64,000 bases of DNA from Wuchereria bancrofti (Eukaryota > Nematoda > Chromadorea > Rhabditida > Onchocercidae). Numbering within the stretch: position 1 is the first letter of the stretch; the number at the start of each line of letters is the position of its first letter. Positions 39,201 through 61,264 of this stretch are shown here, piece by piece. Both the position numbers and the translations under genes were made by a program. The notes beneath the pieces are model-generated. The model worked only from the letters and a program-made list of their open reading frames with translations, searched no databases and was not told the origin of the DNA. The stretch spans positions 21,716,779 to 21,780,778 of the forward strand of contig SSBO01000012.1 in NCBI GenBank assembly GCA_005281725.1. Reading direction: 5' to 3'.

Positions 39201-39742
39201 CACGAACTAAAATACTGGCATTAATTATCAAATATTCAACTGATATTCAATAATGAGACTACAGAAACACAAACTATTAGAGCTCTTTATTACAAACTAG
39301 TAAGCAGCTGCCATCTTATTCAAATTGAGAAAATGTTCCAAATGAAATTCCAAATCTTAAAAGGAGATCAAAAAATTTCCTCCAATCCTCAAAAAACATT
39401 CAATATAATGCCATCACGGAACAAAATTCTAACATCCCTTAACATAGTGTTAGTTAAGTCATTGTCAGTCATGGACTCCTTAGTCACCTCGATAATCAGC
39501 TGAAATTTTTTAGCATTTTATTATCATAACTATTAAAAACAATAAGAAACGTTTTTATCATTCGTTTACAAAATACCTAAAACAAAACTTTAATCCCAAA
39601 AATAGCTTTAAAAATCTAGAATTCCGAAAAAATTCATCATTGTAAAACCTAAAAAACTCTATAACCATTAAAATCCTTCAACCTTGAAAATCCATAGTTT
39701 AAGATCAATTACTGCCTGTTGGCCTTTCTGTTGTGAGTACAT
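33247..39742 (-). CDS. knl-2: KNL-2/M18BP1-type CENP-A loading factor with two SANTA modules
   Basis: KNL-2 helps place CENP-A on chromatin. Seventeen minus-strand exons, all in phase, give about 982 aa: 39742-39683, 39177-38982, 38385-38179, 37985-37629, 37357-37255, 37138-37014, 36723-36636, 36401-36160, 36075-35977, 35813-35650, 35502-35299, 35174-34967, 34884-34694, 34413-34225, 34055-33933, 33846-33644, 33436-33247. Seen in order: SANTA 1 (about 13-98: LKLWIFKFIRND, VCVEGYR, NWRSTAIKER, ISGSKYVLHG, then GYPKTLIERFKDGFP); a Ser/acidic linker; SANTA 2 (about 276-372: LYNWTIRF, VVVGFR, DWKTSCIVAVEGT, CAYELMGPI, then GFPKEFVTQFLNGFP); an acidic run; a CENP-C-like motif TRSGRAVKPRLATW (about 503-516); a basic repeat; a SANT/Myb domain (KKWTGNDNTRLK...DWENVAASIRTRTAEECR, about 735-785); and GTLAYQIQADRF with an acidic tail. 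Exon 10 splice sites are weak. Confidence 0.9.
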
Positions 39743-40381
39743 TTCTTTTTTTCGTTCTTGTTTCAACCAATCATTTGAGGAAAAAAAGCTGGAAAAAACA
39801 GCACTGGATAAGGTCAGAAATGACATTAACTATATATTTCAATCACTGAGCAAGGAAATGATCATTCACTCTCACATATCACATGAAACACATATGCATC
39901 ATTTGACAAGTTCGAGTGATAATAAAAACGTGCTGCATATACAAACTATGGCACAATTGCTGCATATGTAAATTACTACATAAAATTAGAAGTCTACATC
40001 GTTCATGTACTACTCGTTACCTAGGACATGCTTAGCTGTATCCAACATATATAGTAATTTCCTCAATCAAGGATAAAAATAGTATTGGGAATAGTAAGGT
40101 TTTCCTTGTCTACAAGGAAATACTTTATATTGACTATGGTAAAATTCCTATATATCATATAAATATTTCGTTAAACTATTTCTCGATATTTAATCTGCCA
40201 ATCGAAAATATTAATATCTTCGATTTTTTTTTTGCAGAAATTATTTTCCATTCACTCAGTGCAAAATCTGTCAATCATAAATAAACCAGCATTGTATAAT
40301 TAACAAGTCGCATGACTCACAATAATCACACACCTCACGTGTGTTAAACGTTTCCCACCCGCCACGTAACAAAATGTAAAA

Positions 40382-40393
40382 TTTGGCGCGCAA
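40382..40393. promoter_or_regulatory. E2F-like site upstream of knl-2
   Basis: TTTGGCGCGCAA matches the E2F/DP consensus TTTSSCGC and lies in a locally GC-richer patch about 640 bp upstream of the knl-2 start. A cell-cycle promoter element would suit a centromere factor. The match is seen; the function is inferred. Confidence 0.35.
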
Positions 40394-40594
40394 TAACCGT
40401 TGTATTACGTTGATCCACGTCAGAATGGATTATTTGTATGGTCGTAATGAAAAACTCTCATCCCAACGAATAGAAATAGTTTCCGCAAAAATTTGTTTGA
40501 GGTAATCCGTAAGGGTTATTATTTATTGCATATAGTAATGACTTCTGTTAACATCTTTTAATTGTGAATTTTTATGGTTTCTAAATTATATGCT

Positions 40595-40668
40595 AATACA
40601 CAGACACACACATACATACACACACACATACATACACATACTACACACACACACACATACACAAAACA
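40595..40668. repeat. (CA)n microsatellite
   Basis: CACA/CATA dinucleotide run with interruptions. It produces a His/Thr-rich false open frame. Confidence 0.9.
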
Positions 40669-42207
40669 AACATTCGAGTGCACATACTGTATTTGCCCAT
40701 TTGAATATCAAAATATTATATTTTAAAGATATAAATTATGTAGTTCTTGAGATCTTGAAAATACATATTAACTTCTTGAAATATTAAAGTTATCTTTTTT
40801 TTTTTTTTTGAAATTAAATTCGTCACTTCTAAAGATATTGTAATAATGTCATCTGAATAATGCAATAATAATTAAATTCATTACGTTATCATTACGTCAT
40901 ATCTGTCCGATAAAATTTTCTTCTATTTTTTTCTTTAATAATTTCAAATAACCATTTAACGTATAGCAAATTCAAGAAGAAGATGACAATAATGATAATA
41001 ATAATTGTTATCACTATTACTATTATCACTGTTATTAAAATTGTATTATTATTAATATTTCTTATTATTATTGTTATTATTATTTTTAAATGTTTAATAA
41101 ATATTATCATTACTGACATTAATAACAATTACTATTGATATTAATATTGCTAACTTCATCATTTTTCACTTCATTTTGAATCGTTCAAACTCGTCTAGGA
41201 TGGATTACAGCATATATGATTATTCTTATCAGCGTTATCCTTGTTATCATTATCATATACTGTATACATCATAATTATTATCACCTACACATTACTACCA
41301 TTATCACTACTGTTATATATTTCAGTGTAATCATCGTTAAATTATATTATTCAAATATTATTGTTGCATTATGTTGTCAGTCACTTTCTGGTCACTGAAA
41401 TAACTGTTTTCCATTTATTTTTAATTCAAATTTCATCTTTTTTTCCTTTATCACTTCTCTATAATATCATATGCAAGACGTAAGTTAAATTTTATCTTTT
41501 TATATTCCATTTCCTAAAAAATATGATAGCGCTCATTTCAACTAAAAACTCAACAATAAATGAAAATGAATGAATTAAGAACGGATTTATCATTTCCATT
41601 GAAATTTGTTTTTTTTTAATATATACATTTTATTTATATATTTTCAATAGTTTGTTGTCATTCATTTGTAAAAGCAAAACATTATCAATAATTGGAATAT
41701 TTTTTTAGTAAAAAATTAAATCAATGAATGGTTTTTAAAAGAAATGAATGCAAACAAATAAATAACAATTAATTATAAAATTGATATTACATTCTTCCAT
41801 GGCATAATGTGTAGTATAATTTATTACCATTAGAAAACAAAGTTCAATGATTTATTGAAAATACCGGCTTATGTAAATTATCACTTTTTATATGTTTGAC
41901 ATGAAATATTCCAGAATTATTCTAAATAATCTTTTATCATTCATCAAATTATTCCAAGCCTGAAAAAAAAAAAAAAAACGATGAAAAAGTAAGTTAACAT
42001 CATTTTTTTTTCTGATTAAAATAAAATACTAAAAAATTTTTTATTATCAATCAATTTATTCCTCTTCCTTGTTTTCTTTTTCTTAATTCTTAAAACAATT
42101 CTTTATTTTTTAAAATTTAAAACACTAAATTAAATTAAAAATTTTAGGAAAGAAAAAAAAAAGTTTAAAATTAGAAATAATATTTATACGTTAATTTATT
42201 TCAAATT

Positions 42208-45929
<3,722 letters not shown>

Positions 45930-46725
45930 TATTTTTTTCTTATTCAATCTGAAAATTTTTTCTTATCAGAAATTATATCAATTAATTATTTTTTTTTTAT
46001 ATCTGTCAAAATTTTCAATTAACTTATTGCATCGTTAATTTTATGTTTGATTGAAAATTGATTATCCTAAAAAATTATTACTTCAAAAATTATGAAAGTC
46101 AAAAAATCAACTTTTTTTTTTTTTTGAAGATAATATGAATAAATGTTTTGTAATTTTCAACAAATAATCTTCAAAGCAATCGATAATTGTTAAAAGTAAG
46201 AACAAATATTTATTTTTATCACAATTTTTGTTTTTTTTTTTCTTTTTTTTTGAAAAGAAAAATTATTTTAATATATTTCTTTCTTGTACTATCAATCATA
46301 ATCCTTTAAGTATGATACTGAAATTGAGAGCCAAACTTTTGGATATTATCCAGAAAGAATTCTATTTCGTACAAGTAAAATTATGTTTCGAAATTACGGT
46401 AAAAGTATGAAAATGAAGGAATATTATCCGGAAATGATACTACTATAAATGAAAACAGAATCACTGGAATATTATCCGGAAATGATAGCATTTGTNAAAC
46501 TTTTTAATCATTTAATTAATTAAATTACAAATTGACAGAAATGAGAAAATAAAAATAGATGCAGCTAAATGTGGGAATTTCTAAACTGAAACAAATGATT
46601 TGAAATAAATAAAGATAAAAAATTGAAAAATATCAGTGCTACTTATATCGAATTCCATTGGTTTCCATTATTTGATTATATATTTTTTGAACCATTCATA
46701 ATATTGTCATTTATTTGAAAATTAC

Positions 46726-47622
46726 CTGTAAATGTGTTGGTACTGGCATTCTATACAAAAAGCATTGCGATGACTCATTCTGTGGGAAATTTTGTAATTG
46801 ATTTCGAATTATTGGCATCGGTAGCGCTCTTTTCCAAGGTATTCCATTTACCTTCGCCACAACATTTTGTTGTCGTTCTCTCTTTTCTGAACATTCTGGC
46901 ATATCTCGGTTCAATTTTCTACAATTCAAAAATTCACATTATTTTGTTAAATTAGAATTTGTCTTGCTATATTAAATTCAAATATTTGTTACTGTACTAA
47001 ATTCATGATTAGTAGTGAAAATAGAAGAAAGAAAAGACAAAAAATCTGATTAAAAAAAAAATTAATAGAAATGAATTTTTGATATCGAGAAAAAAAAAAT
47101 TGAAATTTAGAATTTAACAGTATAGATTATCAATAATAAATTGAATAAAGAAATAATTAAATCATTAGGTTATTTTTCATTACAGATAACAATCAGTAGA
47201 TTGAATTTTTCCTTTTTTCTATTCTAATATATTATAATCAACCTAATTTTTCAAATTATTCATAATTTTAATCCAACATAAAAATTCTTTTATTTTCTCA
47301 TATCAATCACTTTTTTTTTTAAATTAAAAAGAAAGTCGGAATATTTAAATTCAAAAAAATCTTTAATAATGTCGACATAATATTATTAGAAGAAAATAAG
47401 ATCGACATTTTAAAAAAAGAAATGAAATTTTCAACTTTTTTTTGAAAAGAAAAAATTGAAATTTTTATTAATAATAAGAAGAAAGAGAAATAACCGTAAT
47501 GTTTCACATTCGTTGTTAATTATTTCCATAGGTTTGACAGTATTACAATTAATTGCTTTCATATCATTCGTGTCGCATTCATCAAGTAATGATGCTATCA
47601 AATATGTTTTCCTTTTTGGCAT
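46726..47622 (-). pseudogene. Second (artefactual) copy of zinc-finger exons 1 and 2
   Basis: Exon 1 (47622-47495) and exon 2 (46918-46726) of the zinc-finger gene recur here intact, with the same splice sites, but no third exon follows before the N. On the unduplicated locus there would be a single set. It should not be counted as another gene. If the duplication were real, it would be a partial gene copy without fingers. Confidence 0.7.
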
Positions 47623-48461
47623 TATTTTTTTCTTATTCAATCTGAAAATTTTTTCTTATCAGAAATTATATCAATTAATTATTTTTTTTTTATATCTGTC
47701 AAAATTTTCAATTAACTTATTGCATCGTTAATTTTATGTTTGATTGAAAATTGATTATCCTAAAAAATTATTACTTCAAAAATTATGAAAGTCAAAAAAT
47801 CAACTTTTTTTTTTTTTTGAAGATAATATGAATAAATGTTTTGTAATTTTCAACAAATAATCTTCAAAGCAATCGATAATTGTTAAAAGTAAGAACAAAT
47901 ATTTATTTTTATCACAATTTTTGTTTTTTTTTTTCTTTTTTTTTGAAAAGAAAAATTATTTTAATATATTTCTTTCTTGTACTATCAATCATAATCCTTT
48001 AAGTATGATACTGAAATTGAGAGCCAAACTTTTGGATATTATCCAGAAAGAATTCTATTTCGTACAAGTAAAATTATGTTTCGAAATTACGGTAAAAGTA
48101 TGAAAATGAAGGAATATTATCCGGAAATGATACTACTATAAATGAAAACAGAATCACTGGAATATTATCCGGAAATGATAGCATTTGTACTGAAAGCTAA
48201 AACTATCCGATAAACGAAAAAATGAAAATAAGGATAGAATTATAAGAATAAAACTTACATAATAGTTAATTCTATTTCGTCTTGTATGTACAAGTAGAAA
48301 TTATGTGAAACGTTTCGAAATTACGGTAAAAGTATGAAAATGAAGGAGGAGAAGAATGATAGGATGAGAAAAGGAAAGGAGGGGAAAAGACAGAGAAATA
48401 GATTAGAGGTAAAAAAAAAATAAAATGATGAATAGTTATATGAGAGAATGTCAAAGGTAAA

Positions 48462-48482
48462 AGTAGTAGTAGTAGTAGTAGT
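48462..48482. repeat. (AGT)n microsatellite
   Basis: Seven AGT triplets. They explain the Leu-rich false frame on the minus strand here. Confidence 0.85.
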
Positions 48483-50759
48483 ACAATTATCACATTAAGA
48501 GAAGTGCATATTTCAGAGAGAGATTTTTAGTAAGAGAAAAATGGGAGAGGCATTATTATTCTCTTTGTAACTAACTCTCTCTGTCAATCATTTAGCTAAA
48601 TCTACCGTAATCCTCTTATTTTAATTCCTTTTTCTTTTCATTTTAAATTATAAATACAATTGTTCAGAATAAATGAATACTATTAATTTATTCAATTTTT
48701 TTTTTAGGAATTATAATTATCGAATAATGGAATGAAAAATGATAAAGTATAAAAAAGTGAATGATTATCATATCGTTTATTTATTTTACTATTTGATAAA
48801 ATGATATGCAACTTAATATTGTTCCTATTTTGAATAATCGTATTGAAAAAAAAAAGCAACAAAACAGAAATATAATTTTGGATTATCAGAAAAATAGTGC
48901 TGTATGCATCATTTCTATTTAGCAATAATACTTAAATAATTTATTTCGATGATGTCATTTCATTTGTCATAAAATACATTGTTATTAAAAGTATTTTGAA
49001 ACGATAAAATGAAACTATTTATTGATTAATTCGATTTATATTAAGTAATTTCGTCTGCTTTATTCTTTTTTTTAAAGAGAAAAAGAAATTCTTTTAACAA
49101 GAATTAAAAAAATTCCCTTTTTTTGTAGAATAAATAAAATAAAGAAATTTGGAATTTTCGTGAATTTAGTCTTGAAAAAATTTTCAACAGTATCCAGAGA
49201 TTTGTTCAATTCAATTGAGCTTAAGTATATCAATTTTTTTTTTATTGAAAATCAAGCATGAAATGTAAAATTATTTACAAATCGTAAAAAAAATTGGTTT
49301 TTAGGTTCGAAATTGACTTTTATTCTTTTTTTAATTTTAATTAAATAACTATTATTTTTTATTTTATTAATAATCTTTCATCCTCATTTTTTTACTACAT
49401 GATGATGAAACTAAAATGCAATTTCTAAATAATTTCCCGCTGCTTTTGGCACAATTCTTCATTTCCATTTTAATATATAAATTAATAATTAATTTGAATT
49501 ATTGTAATTTACCATGCTTAGTTTCTTATTCTCAACATTGAATGAAAATTTCATTTACATGTTTTATCTGCAGTAATTTCCAAATTTTCCATATTTTTAT
49601 TTGATCAATTTAATAAATCAAAGATTATCATTCAAATTAATAAATCAAAGATTATTCATTATCATTCAAATTAATGCTTAAATCATATAAATATTACTAT
49701 CAAATGATAGTGAAAAGTGATAGATTGAATAGAATTGAATGAAATAAATAAATATTATATCAAGTGTCATCTCAATTATATTTTTTAACAACTTGACAAC
49801 TTATCTGATAATCTAATCCGTTTTTCAATGTTCTGTAAACAAATCTATCAGATGATGATGCAATATATATCAGTAATACCATCATCTTACATATACCAAT
49901 CAAAAATTTCAATTCATTCTGTCATCTGACATTTTCAACAATGACAGCAATATTTTGCAAATATTATTTTATAATAATTCAATTAAAAGTTTATCAGTGT
50001 ACAAATTTTTAATTAAAATTAGAAAAATTACAACATTCTTCAGCTCTTTTAAAACTTTGTTTATTATGATAGTAAAATGAAAATATGTAGCAAACAATTC
50101 AATTACAATTCAAAATAGAATTAATTTTTATTTATGAATGCGCAATTACATCTCATTGCAATAATTTATTGTTTAAAATAAAATAAAAAAGAAATAAAGC
50201 TCAATAACAATGAAAAAAAAAAATGATAGAACACGAATAATATTAATAATATTATTTGAATATTATTTAAATAATATTAAATAATTTAGATATATTTTAA
50301 TTTTTTTTAATTTCTAGTTCTATCATTTTTTCTTTTGCAGTATTAAAATTTTTAATACTTTTAAAATATTACCAAAATATAGCAACACTTTCTTCTACAT
50401 TCATTTTTTTTCGAAACAAATAAATGATTTTTTTTTCACAAATTAATAAAATAAAATGAGGAAAACGTTAAAGCTGTAAATTAAATTTATTTTATAGATG
50501 ACAATTAATTAATTAATACTATTTCAGTGAATTGAATTGTTGATAATATTATCAATTATTTTAGAAAACATTTGCATCTTATTTTATTTTAATAAATTGT
50601 AAAATTTAAAAGTAAAATTCATCAGTAATAAAATTATTTGTTATAAAAGCATGGAAGTCAGTTATTAGTAGTAAAAGGATTAACAAAATGATCAATAAAT
50701 GGTATCTTTTAAACAAAGATTTTGCGGATCGATGTTTTATGGCTAAGTGAAATGAACCC

Positions 50760-50814
50760 TTGAGAATGCGCAATTAGCTTTTAGCACATTTAAAAGCTAT
50801 TGGTACACTCTCAA
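50760..50814 (+). ncRNA. Candidate miRNA-type hairpin
   Basis: The sequence folds back on itself. TTGAGA pairs with TCTCAA and TAGCTTTT with AAAAGCTA, and five of the nine positions between these blocks also pair, one of them G-U. That gives 19 of 23 positions paired around a 9-nt loop, AGCACATTT. Arm length, evenly spread mismatches and isolation in a gene desert fit an animal pre-miRNA. The start of the 5' arm (CCCUUGAGAAU) loosely recalls the lin-4/mir-237 group but has an extra U that would shift the seed. The strand is not determined. Confidence 0.35.
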
Positions 50815-52690
50815 AATTGTTACTGTTTTAAGGATGAATCTGAATGACACTTGGGGACAATCAGTTATTCTCACATACATATGCTGCATTTTTCCTTCTT
50901 TTCTTTTTTAACTACCTTCTCATTAATTTAATTTTTCATTCATCATATCATTACTTGGAATATAAATATATTTTCTAAAAAGTTAAGATAAAAATTTTAA
51001 AAACTGTTAAAATTTGCTTATTTATTTTATGTAAATAATAGTATTATATATTAAATGATTTATATCATCAATTTGTTCCTTCGAGAAATTTAACTTTGGC
51101 TTGCCATTATTATTAAGAAATGATAATCTGATGTTTAATTACAAAAGTTGTAATTTTTAATAATTAGGAATGCTTGAAAGAATAATACATTTTCTAATTT
51201 GAAATAAATGAAATATCTAATCTCTGTTAAATGTTAACATAACATATCAAAATATTACTTAATTAATTATTTATTTAATTTATTGCTTGAAATGTTGTGC
51301 AGTTTGATTTTAAATTAAACATTTTCATGAAATTTCTCTCTTTTTTTCAAATTCTCAAAGAAAAGATGAAAATTAAAAAAAAATGAATAAAATGTATGCA
51401 AAAATTTATCTTATTTCATTCGTTACAAAATTTAAAAAAAAAAAAAACAAATCAATATTATCATTGTAACGATAATTTATTATTTTTGTAATCATAATAA
51501 TTTATCATTATTATGATGTTCATATATTCACTATCATCACAATAATCGTCATCATGTACTTAGAATATTCATTTGCCATCATTGGATTAATTAATTAACA
51601 TTTGACCTCAACATTTCTGCTCATCCTGTTTCCTGACGATGATTCTTCTACAAATTGCATCACTTTATAAGTACATTTAAGCCGGAATAAGTATCTTATA
51701 GAGTTGTATATCGGTTACAATAATCCGTTAATGCTAACATATCATTATGCTTTTGCTTTTTAAAGTGTGTATATCTAATTATAAAAATTTATGAGATGTT
51801 AATTAATTACAAAACATCTATTAATTATACATAGAATTATTTTTAAATTGGGATAAAAATTGAACAAAAAATTAGCAAAAAAAAAAAAATTAATGGCAAA
51901 TGTAAAATAACATTTTGAGAATAGATTATTTGATAATACTTAATGAATAAGTTTAGTCTATTTCAGTAATATTTGGTGATGAAAATCATTATTTCAGATA
52001 ATTATATATAATCATATAATTCTGCTTATTATGCTTGATTTTTTTTCTTTTTTTTGGTAAAGAAAATTGGTTTTTTTCTAATTAATTATTGCTGTTGCTG
52101 TTCCTTATAAAAATGAAAAGGAAAACATATGTAATTGATTTAAAAGTAAAGCTTTTTTTTTCATATTTAATAAGTTTTTTTTTTTTGATTAACTTCTATG
52201 AAAACAAATCAAATTATATCTAAATATATCATGAAAATTTCCTAAAAACATATCACTAATTCAAATTTTAAATTATTCAATATTTTAAATATTTTGACGA
52301 TCACTTATCACATACTAATATATAATATTATTAATACAAATGCTTTCAATTTTTGTTAAAAATAGTGTATTTTGTGAAGTATTTAAATATTTGCAATATT
52401 TTTTAATTAAAAGAATGAATGAAAAATTAACAAAATTTTGGTTAAGAAAAAAAAAAAAAGAAAAGAAAATGATTACTTCATACTTCATTACTTAAATAAT
52501 TAAATGAGGAAAATCAAACATTGTAGAATTATTGATGCGGAAAGTGAATTTAGATAATAACCTAAGTAAAGAAAGAAGTATCAAGTGTAAACGAATACAC
52601 CACCTGCTGTTAAATTTGCCACATCAGTGAATTCATCATCAAAATCATCAATTAACAGTTGACAGTTTACATGACATTCGTCGTTCCGTC

Positions 52691-52816
52691 CTCTCTCTCT
52701 CTCTCTCTCATATCATCTTATGTGATACTTATTATGATACGTATGATACGTACGTTACGCAATTACCATTAATCTATACGATAATACCGGAATGAAAGAG
52801 AGAGAAAGAGAGAGAG
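52691..52816. repeat. Inverted (CT)n and (GA)n tracts
   Basis: A CT run (52691-52708) is followed about 85 bp later by a GA run (52795-52816), so the arms are complementary. Between them lies a patch rich in 'gatacgta' words. It could form a cruciform or serve as a GAGA-type regulatory element. Confidence 0.6.
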
Positions 52817-54955
52817 CGAAAAAAAAGTGTCAAACAAATCAAATAGTTATTTAATAGGTATTGCAAAATGTATATATTTAATTAATAAAATTAATAATAA
52901 AATCATTTCTTATATTTAATAAGAATATTAAAACAACATGCAAAAATTTTTATTTTTAAAAATTAAAAAAAAAAACTTTTTTTTTACAATAGCAAAAATT
53001 TGCTAAAAAAAGCTTTTTTTTTTTCTTCTGTTTCTTTTGCATACTAAAAATAATTTTGAAAGTTACATTTTCGCTAATTTCGTGTTTTTTATTGTAATTT
53101 AAAGATATTAATTATATGAAACGAATGATGATAATACTACAAAATATAACAGTTTTGTGCGATTCACAACACAAACTTTTTTTCAACTTTTTTTTTAAAA
53201 GAAAAATTTTTGCATAAGCAAAAATTTAATATTTTATTTGAGTTAAAATTTAATATTTTACAAAAAAAAGGGAACTAATACGGTTTATCATTTTGAAATA
53301 AAACATGAGAGAAAAAAAAAATTATTTAAATTTTTTTCGTTTTTAGATAAAGCGCATCTTGACATTTTAATATTGCATATTCTTAGCAATATTTGAAATG
53401 ATATTATCAAAATGATAGGATATTCATCACGCTATATGATTATTATTCATTATAATATATTTTATCGAAGCGCTAAAATGACTTTTTTTTTTTAAATTTT
53501 TTATCATTTTGTTTAATAACAACAGTTCAAAATGTAAAAGTATCACTAATATGCATTCATTTTTCATTGACTTAATAAATAATTAATCATTCAATCATCT
53601 CAAGATATCATCTCCTGACCAAAGATACGCAATTTTGAAAAGGTTTTAACACGCACATCTATTTTTCGTCTTTCCCTAAAGTGATGACGATTGATAAGCT
53701 AATGTAGAAAGCCTAGTAATATATGGCTAATTTTGATTACTTTCATCAATTCATTTGCCTGTTTTACGAAAATGTATTTTATTCGTTACAGAATGAAAGA
53801 AATTAATTTAAAAAAGGGACAAGCAATAGATATTTATATAAGTATGATTTTTCAATAGATGAAACATTATAATGTAGCAAAAAAATAAAAATAAAAAAAA
53901 AGTGCATAATGCAATATCTTTTATAAGTTATAAATTATCATAAAAAGATAGCGTAAAAATTAAACATAAGGTATTATTTTAATACTACTAATGTTAATTA
54001 TAAAATTTATAAGTTAATATATTGAAATTGATAAAATTGAAAATTGAAAAATTTGAATGCGTTTTTTTTTTTCAAAATTGTAATCAAACTATTACATTTT
54101 GCTTTTTTTCGTTTATTTTTTTAAAAATCTATACCTGGAAAAGTTGCCTTAGATGTTTTATGATGATGAAAGGTATTCTTGGAAACTTCGCAACAATTAA
54201 TTATTGACACAAATGAAGGACACTTTTCTCATTTGAACAGATTATTCGAGACCACTCTCGAATATATCATTCTGCATATTCTAGTGTTTAGCATCATCAT
54301 AAAATAATTATTTCACTGAATTTCATCTAAAATTTTTGAGTGGAACACAATGAAATTTTTGTTCATTTAAAATGATTAAATTATTTGTTACCTCTTGTAG
54401 CAATTTAATTCAACAGTGCACATTTAAAATTTTTGAGAAATATTTAATAAATATAGAAATTGCAGACTTTCTTACCAGCCGAGCATAATTAATAATATGT
54501 TCTAAAAAATTGATGGAAAAAAGAAAATTCACTTCATTTTGGAAACTGTAAAAAGAGCTGAAATTTAAGGAAAAGTAAATGAAAAATCCTTGGAAAAAAA
54601 CCTACTAAGAATAATCAATAAAATCAGATTTAAATCAAACTGAATATAATTTTGTTTTAAATTTAAAACTTAAAACGAAAAATTGAAAAATTAGAAGAAA
54701 AAATATGAAAAATGCAGAATTTAACATCAAAATGTTAACTTTTATATTTACAAAAAGTATGCATAACGCTCCATCACATTTTAGCACCAATTAATAACCA
54801 TGCCAAATTAACGGATAAAACGTTTTCTCGATGAAATATCCTTCCGGAACAACTTGAAAGCATTTCCCATTATTACAAAAAATGCATTTAAGACAATTGC
54901 TTCGAAGCTGTGAACAGCTTTCCGGATAACATTTTCTTCTTTATGATGCAACACA

Positions 54956-55270
54956 TTTCTGAATCACAAATGAACTGAATATCTATATTTCTGAATCACA
55001 AATGAATTGAATATCTATATTTCTAAATCACAAATGAATTGAATATCTATATTTCTGAATCACAAATGAATTAAATACCTGTATTTCTGAATCACAAATG
55101 AATTGAGTATCTATATTTCTGAATCACAAATGCACTGATCTGTATTTCTAAATCACAAATGAATTGAATGTCTATATTTCTGAATCACAAATGAATTGAA
55201 TATCTATATTTCTAAATCACAAATGAATTGAATACCTGTATTTCTGAATCACAAATGAACTGAATACCTA
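54956..55270. repeat. 32-bp tandem repeat, about 9-10 copies
   Basis: Units contain 'tttctgaatcacaaatgaat' plus 'tgaatatctata', with sporadic changes (gaa/aaa, tctata/cctgta). One unit is shortened near 55135. The array ends about 710 bp upstream of the figl-1 start. Confidence 0.9.
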
Positions 55271-55980
55271 ATTTTCATGGTCTGTAGCATAGAGTACATA
55301 TGCATATAGAACATTTAAAATTTTCAAGTCTTTTTCAACTAATAGAAGAGGTAAAAGTGTTTCTTTAAAGAGAGTTAGGTTTTACTACAGACAGTTTCGA
55401 TAAACATACGCTATGCGCAGAGCAATAAAATTAGTACAGGAAAAGATAATAAGGAGAATTTTGAGATTTGCTAAACAGCGGAAGAGATAGAATGAGGAAA
55501 TGCATGAAATATTATGCAGTTTAGTTGTATTTGTGATTAAAAGCAAGAAGAAATATTATGGATGATGAGATTATGCAGACATTGATACAGTTTGAAGCAA
55601 TTTGTAAATGGAAAAAATAATTAAATGATTAATAGTGACAATGAGAATAGTGATAACAAGTTATCAATGATAATGAGGACACTGAATGACAAGATATTAA
55701 TGATAATGATAATAGTGATATGTCCCTAAATACACTACGAAATATTATTATGTTTGTTCCTTTGTTTCTTAACTGTTCGATTGTGGAAAAATTAGCTAAA
55801 CAATACTCCAGAACAACTTTATACATATTCATTCATTCCTTGTTGATTCTAATAATTTTATGATTTTGAATTTGTCTAAAATCGTAAAATAATCGAGGCA
55901 AAGCACAGTAACAAATTATTTCAGTGTATTAGACCATACCATCTGATTGAAAGTGAAGTGAAAAATCATTGAAGAAATTA

Positions 55981-60999
<5,019 letters not shown>

Positions 61000-61258
61000 A
61001 GCGATAATGTTTTAAGTGAAAGTTTTAGAAAATGCTGCCATTATTGTTTTAGGAATCAGTTATAGCTCCAAGAGTTATGGTTATACTCTTTCTGGTGAAA
61101 TTTTGTTCTTAGTATAAATCTCTATGATATTGATTTTTTGCTCATTGTTATATTTTTGAAAAGGAGTTCTGTTGTTATCGATTTCCATTCCCATACTATA
61201 TGTATAGTATGCTGACCTTTGCATTTATATTCAACGGTTCTAAGAACTTTTCGCGTTT

Positions 61259-61264
61259 AATAAA
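61259..61264 (+). promoter_or_regulatory. Candidate polyadenylation signal of figl-1
   Basis: AATAAA about 260 bp after the figl-1 stop and 310 bp before the next gene's start. Confidence 0.45.

Larger units (their letters stand above)
39743..42207. other. Intergenic, between knl-2 and the zinc-finger gene
   Basis: Holds the knl-2 upstream region, a CA microsatellite and a long TTAT/ATT-rich imperfect repeat tract (about 40980-41390). The plus-strand frame 39684-39971 overlaps the first knl-2 exon on the other strand and has no family features. The frames at 40892-41128 and 41216-41398 are repeat translations. Confidence 0.55.
48189..55980. other. Gene-poor region upstream of figl-1 and the zinc-finger gene
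   Basis: The two neighbouring genes diverge from this 7.8-kb tract, so their promoters lie at its ends. It is A/T-rich with homopolymers, AT palindromes (for example 50230-50285) and the listed repeats. No conserved open frame was found; those at 48704-48925, 54022-54207 and 55629-55832 are low-complexity. A candidate trans-splice or 5' UTR acceptor, TTATTTCAG, lies about 60 bp upstream of the figl-1 start. Confidence 0.55.

Noticed and set aside
46734..48103. Second zinc-finger-related gene
   Set aside because: All its frames are exact copies at offset 1,693 across a single N, best explained by contig overlap.
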